From: Warburgia ugandensis
Lineage: Eukaryota; Streptophyta; Magnoliopsida; Canellales; Canellaceae
NCBI GenBank assembly: GCA_035236585.1
Contig: CP141128.1
Span: forward strand, 54,301,257-54,365,256
Direction: 5' to 3'
Length of the DNA stretch: 64,000 nt
Below, in pieces: positions 59,685-64,000 of the stretch. The notes beneath the pieces are model-generated. The model was not told the DNA's origin. It searched no databases and saw only the letters and a list, made by a program, of their open reading frames with translations. The position numbers and the translations under genes are program-made. The first letter of the stretch is position 1; each line of letters begins with the position of its first letter.

Positions 59685-62326
59685 GAGCTATAAGAGGGTT
59701 CTGGAGGTGGCTCTCACCGCCCTTGAATGGCGGTGGAGAAACCTCCAGAATGGCAGTGATTTCTCCTCCAATCACCGCCGTTCTAGAACCCTCTAGGGGG
59801 TTGAAGATGAAGGGTGCCCGTATCAAAACGGGCCCCTGTGTTTTGCAGGCCAATCCGTTTTTAGTAAAAATTACTTTTTTGCCCCTAAACTTCAAAGGGC
59901 CATAACTTGCTCATTTTAACTCCATTTTGGGTGATTTTGGTCTTGTTGGATTCCTTTTTCCCAGACACACCTAATGGTATTATTTTTAGGATCAAATTTT
60001 TGGGTTCAGTCAAGGTGAATAGTTAAATGACCAAAATGCCCTTATCTTCAAAAACTGAACTTTTCATTGCTAACTTGGGATTTTAAATGTTAAAAATTGG
60101 AGTCATTACAACATAGAACGAATGTCATGGACTTAATGATAGTAAGGGATATAGTTAGTAGGATAATATAAGGAATATCATTTCCTTGGCCTAAATTAGG
60201 AGAATAATGAAACTCCATGAATGACATTTTAAATATTCATGGACTTAATTAAAATCAATTAAAAAGAGTACTTATGGTTAAAATGCTCATAGGAACCTTA
60301 TAAAAGGTTGAGCTAAGGACACACTAGTGAATGCTAAACATGGTGGTTAATGGGGTTTTCTAATACAGCCTCGCTCTTCCCCTACCTTTCGTTAATGTTT
60401 GTGAGGTCTAAACACCTCCTTACATGAGGATTGAAGTAATCACTTTGTGGTCAGCCATTCAACTAGTAAGCCTTAGTCAATTGGAAATAAGAGGAGTAGT
60501 CTAGACTTAGGATGAAATAAGTTATCTTCAACTAGTAAAACATTAACTGGTTGAATAATAATAATAATAATAAGATCATAAAAGGTTAGTAAAATATCTA
60601 ATCTTAATAAAAATGGTATGCAAGATAATCAAGATCAAATAAGATCTATAGAATCTTGAATGATCAAGAACAATAAGAATAATAACATTGTATTGTACTT
60701 AGTATGCATCTTTATTAGTAGGTATGCTATAGATCAAATCTAGATCATTAGATTAGATAATCTAAACCCTTGATCAAATATGATTCAAGAAAATGAACCA
60801 GGATCATACTCCTTAGGGATATCAATAACTGAACTTAGATCAACGAAGAACTAGATGATAAAAGATCTAGTCCCTTGATCTTTATCAACATGAATAGATT
60901 GTTGATCAAAGGATCTATGAAAGATCAAGATCAAATAGATGGATACAAAAATACTTAGAAATAGATAATAATTTGATCTGAAAGGTTAGAAGATCATTCT
61001 AATCATCAGATCTACTGATCAATAGGATAAAATACAATCTAAGGAAGATAAATTATATGGATGATAGGAACACAAGATAGATCTAGATCCTTTATATCAA
61101 AGGACAAGATTAGGTAAGGAATATAGATAGGAGATTATCCAAAATTTTATAGATAATGACAGTATGTATGCATTTATAGTTTACATACCTCAATCATGGA
61201 GGATCTGAAGGAATGGATCACTACATGAAGGTAGGTGGAACTTTAAGAATACAAGACCTATGGTCTGTGGAATTGTTGTTATTCATGGAGATTATAATGC
61301 TTAAGGATGATAATATGTTTAGTTACATTTGAATCATAATTCATGCATATGAGATAGAAATAATTGTTGAAATTAGATGGAATACATAATATATACATGG
61401 GTATCATTTATGATTACCTGTAAACTTAGATAAGAACATTATAATAATGAATATCATTTATATCAAATGAGTATCCGAACACTTAATAACATTTGGTATA
61501 TGAATACCAAATTAAAGGAAATGGGGATCATTTACAATAAATGATTAATCCCTAAACTTATAAGAATATGCGTATCATTCATTGTAAATGAGGATCCCTA
61601 AATCTAGAAATAAAATCATATCCTTAGTATGAGGATATTGAATACAATGATAATATAAACAGACATATCGTCTGAGATGTACAAGAAGTATTTTAGACAC
61701 AAGCATGGAGGCTTGTGGTTTTATTTTAAACAGGCATAAGCCTAGGGATGCTATGCTAGGGAAGTTATGAGGGTTTGGCCCCCCACTTCCCGAAATTTGA
61801 TGATATTATGATACCTTGCCCTAAGAGAGGCTAAAAGTTGGGTGGGGCAATTATGGGAAGACCTCACTATGAAAGTCCTGTCTCCCCATATGGGTAGTGG
61901 CACAATATTTTCAATCATGGTATCAGTGGTGAACAGGGCTATTATCTGATTGCGCTAGTACATATCCGACTGCAACGTGGTAGTCCTTGAATATTTTGCA
62001 TATGCATGGCATAGTGGGATGCCAATACTATCGTAATGAGGGAGTATTTTCCCAGCAAAAGTCAGGATGATTTATCAGCTCAGTATATCTGAGTATGGAG
62101 ATTGATGTTTGAGATATTGATTATTTTTCATGGTTTTTGACTGTATATATATATATACATACGATATAGTGGTGAGTGGTTTGGAATTATCATAGTGGAT
62201 GTTACATGATGAATTTTATGATTTAATGATCATATATGGTATGGTTCATGGAAATTGAAGTATGTGGTTAACATGGAATATGATGATTGTGAATACTATG
62301 CATTTGAATGTTCATGAATCCCCCAC

Positions 62327-62377
62327 CAAGCATAGCTTGCTGAGATATTGTAAATGTTTGAATGTTTGCAATATCTC
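62327..62377 (+). other. Paired hairpins near LTR 3' end (family C 3' LTR)
   Basis: CAAGC-ATA-GCTTG then GAGATATTGTAAA and TTTGCAATATCTC; the single change gives a G-U pair in RNA. It ends 377 bp before the LTR end. Confidence 0.72.
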
Positions 62378-62754
62378 AAATACAAAAAGAAAGGAATGGA
62401 GGGATACGACATGGGAAGATGAAGACCATACTGTTGATCAAGACTATGTATATTTGTGAAAGGATTGGATTGTATTTTAATTTGTGTATTTTGGACATTA
62501 GATGTAAGAAAGGGGCTATGTATGCGAACCACTAGATCAATCTTGCGATTTTAATAAGATGAGTTTCTTTGGAAACATATATTGTACACAAAATTATGTA
62601 TGTATATGTGAGTGAAATGTGGCATTCGGGTTTTTTGAAAAGAATTTCAAAGAAAAAAATTTCTGTTGATTAAGTTTTCAATGTTTGCAAAATTGGTCGA
62701 CCACCATTTGAAAAGGATTAATGAAAATATATTTCAAAAACACGGGTCGCCACA

Positions 62755-64000
62755 AGTAGATAGTGCTTTACTGCATAAATAGTCCAAAGTAGCATGAATA
62801 ATAAAGAGTTTTCCTTGAAACTAATGTCTCACATTGCAACTACCTCTTACCCTATCTCCTTGAATCTTGTAGTCCACTACATTTGCTTTTTCATGAGAAT
62901 ATGCTTGCTCTATGGTGTAATTAGTATGCAAAGTTACCTAGTAGAAAATCCAAAACTACAACTTTGAAAATTATGAAATTATATCACATTCATAGCACAT
63001 GCATTCATCCATATATATCCATATCTGTAGAGAATAAGCATAAGAACTTGACAACTCTTCTTGGCAATAAAGTTTCATTAAACTCTTATTAGTACGTCTA
63101 GCAATTATCTCTAGTACTCATCTAAGTTCATATAGTGAACTCAAATTACACTCCCCAAGAGCACAAAACACAAAATTTCATGGGCTCATTTATGCTCACA
63201 TGCTACGCCTTTTTTAATATTATTTGGGTATCTGGAAAGGGAGGTGCTCCTTATGATGCTACGGATAGTTATCTAAAGTGCAATGATGGGGTAAACTCAG
63301 ACTCAGACAAGATGGGATTATGCATGCCAGGCATGTGCTTGTTAGTATATAGGTGGGACTCCAACCACATCCTCACAAGGCCTATAGTCATCTCCAAAGA
63401 GTACCATGATCACCTACTGTGGCTCCTACCAACAATAAAGAAATTTTCACTTTTTAGCATTGCATACAATATCACATCTTATGGTCAGATGTGGGGAGGC
63501 CAACTCCAAACAACCTCTGAGTATAATTCCCATTAGGCTTTTAGCCTATCTCACATATAGAGAAAATATCAAAACATCAATATGCCCTCATAGATTTTGA
63601 AATTTTTTATGCAAAACTCATTGATGCACTTATCAAAATCAAATAATTGCAATAGCTTTACTAAAAGATTTCATGAGTGCAGAACCATAGCTCACTATTG
63701 AACTAAAACAAATGGTAGTATCTCATTTAGAAACTACACTTAAAAATATAGTTTCACGGCACAACTTAGGCTAAAAATCAAGCATTGTTTAGTTTTAAAC
63801 TGCATGGTTTCAAACCACATTCAAACATCAATCTTCTAGCATATTTTTGTGCTAAAATCAAACATGATATATGTTGAAATCATGTTCTAAATTTTATGAT
63901 TTTTAAGTAGGAAGCATGCTCGAAATCAACTCAACCTAACCTCTTGAAGACCATGTTTTTAATAATGTAGCAAACTTGCTAATGATCCACTTTTCATGAT
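62755..64000. repeat. Dispersed repeat G, right copy (continues past window)
   Basis: Same orientation and order of words as 6040-7590, with the differences noted there. The open frame of 133 codons at 63135-63536 crosses a part that is deleted in the left copy; it has no recognisable domain and the homologous left copy has no matching frame, so I do not call a gene. The copy begins right after the family C LTR, at almost the same repeat position where the family B LTR ends in the left copy. Confidence 0.7.

Larger units (their letters stand above)
57393..60110 (-). mobile_element. Solo LTR of family B inside family C LTR
   Basis: 2718 bp from TGTGGCGACTCGGG to GAGTCATTACA, flanked by ACATG (57388-57392) and ACATA (60111-60115), a target duplication with one change. 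It aligns throughout with 3368-6039. It has intact landmarks: hairpin pair (57750-57807), CpG-rich block (59150-59320), TATA box and U3 hairpin. Part of the CACGACCTC block (after 58170) is deleted. Several short open frames in its GC-rich part (59154-59497) are not supported. Confidence 0.92.
54689..62754 (+). mobile_element. 3' LTR of family C element, split by a family B LTR
   Basis: Starts TGTAACAACCTC after the polypurine tract and ends GGGTCGCCACA. The segment 57393-60110 plus a 5-bp duplication is a nested family B LTR, leaving about 5.34 kb of C sequence against 4.85 kb in the solo copy. Landmarks: TATA box 55259-55266, a purine/pyrimidine and GC-richer leader (55360-56230), the shared GGTTTGGCC block near 61770, and hairpin pair 62327-62377. 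AATAAA is AATAAG here (about 62554). The right flank AGTAG (62755-62759) should be the target duplication, but the left end of the element is lost. Confidence 0.88.

Noticed and set aside
63135-63536. 133-codon open frame in repeat G
   Set aside because: The homologous left copy (6500-6720) has deletions and stops here, and the peptide has no domain I know. I keep it as part of the repeat.

Overview
This is plant nuclear DNA from a repeat-rich, probably heterochromatic region. I find no intact host gene, tRNA or rRNA. Almost all of the 64 kb can be assigned to transposable elements: Ty3/gypsy LTR retrotransposons with very long LTRs (about 2.6 to 5 kb), one Athila-like gypsy element, and a decayed CACTA (En/Spm-type) DNA transposon. 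The plant assignment rests on the initiator-Met primer sites (TGGTATCAGAGC), the Athila and chromovirus-type pol motifs, and the TNP2/DUF4218/DUF4216 order of plant CACTA elements. I cannot name the species.

I use local family letters. Family A (about 4.5 kb LTR) has copies at 1-3083 (partial), 32176-35127, 39714-42423 and 47075-51538. Family B (about 2.7 kb LTR) lies at 3368-6039, 42756-44493 (truncated) and 57393-60110. Family C (about 4.9-5.3 kb LTR) lies at 27151-32000, 44494-46863 (truncated) and 54689-62754. Family D is Athila-like (3' LTR 21410-23428, pol 25127-27150 plus 32001-32175). E is a 2.6 kb LTR at 12780-15378. G is a dispersed repeat at 6040-7590 and again at 62755-64000.

Layout, left to right. 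At 1-6039 a family B element on the minus strand has its 5' LTR, primer site and gag start, and its gag is broken by a family A LTR. At 6040-15640 there is repeat G, a long AT-rich stretch with no gene, one possible spliced exon (12037-12235), and LTR E. At 15640-17618 there is a tandem array of roughly 170-bp units, a pyrimidine/poly-G block, and a palindromic array ending in a CACTA-type terminus. At 17831-21322 lies a minus-strand CACTA transposase pseudogene. At 21410-32175 the Athila-like element D is split inside reverse transcriptase by a solo LTR of family C. At 32176-42755 a family A element (minus strand) carries recognisable gag, protease, RT, RNase H and integrase, followed by a second partial copy of its own pol end. 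At 42756-62754 a plus-strand family C element has a 5' LTR fused to a truncated family B LTR, an internal region carrying a solo family A LTR, and a 3' LTR carrying a solo family B LTR.

The order of insertion can be read from the nesting. The CACTA element and D are oldest. A solo C LTR and an A element then entered D. A B LTR entered the A pol copy. An A LTR and a B LTR entered the C element. Target-site duplications support three solo LTRs: GTTGA/GTTGA for A, TTATG/TTCTG for C, and ACATG/ACATA for B.

No defence system, gene cluster or RNA gene was found. The most interesting signals are in the LTRs themselves. They have a short U3 and a TATA box, then what seems to be an R region of several kilobases. 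A pair of hairpins sits 300-400 bp before the LTR 3' end in four families, with similar architecture but different sequence. A U3 hairpin in family B shows a compensatory base change. The family C element has similar LTRs but a ruined pol, which suggests it moved in trans.
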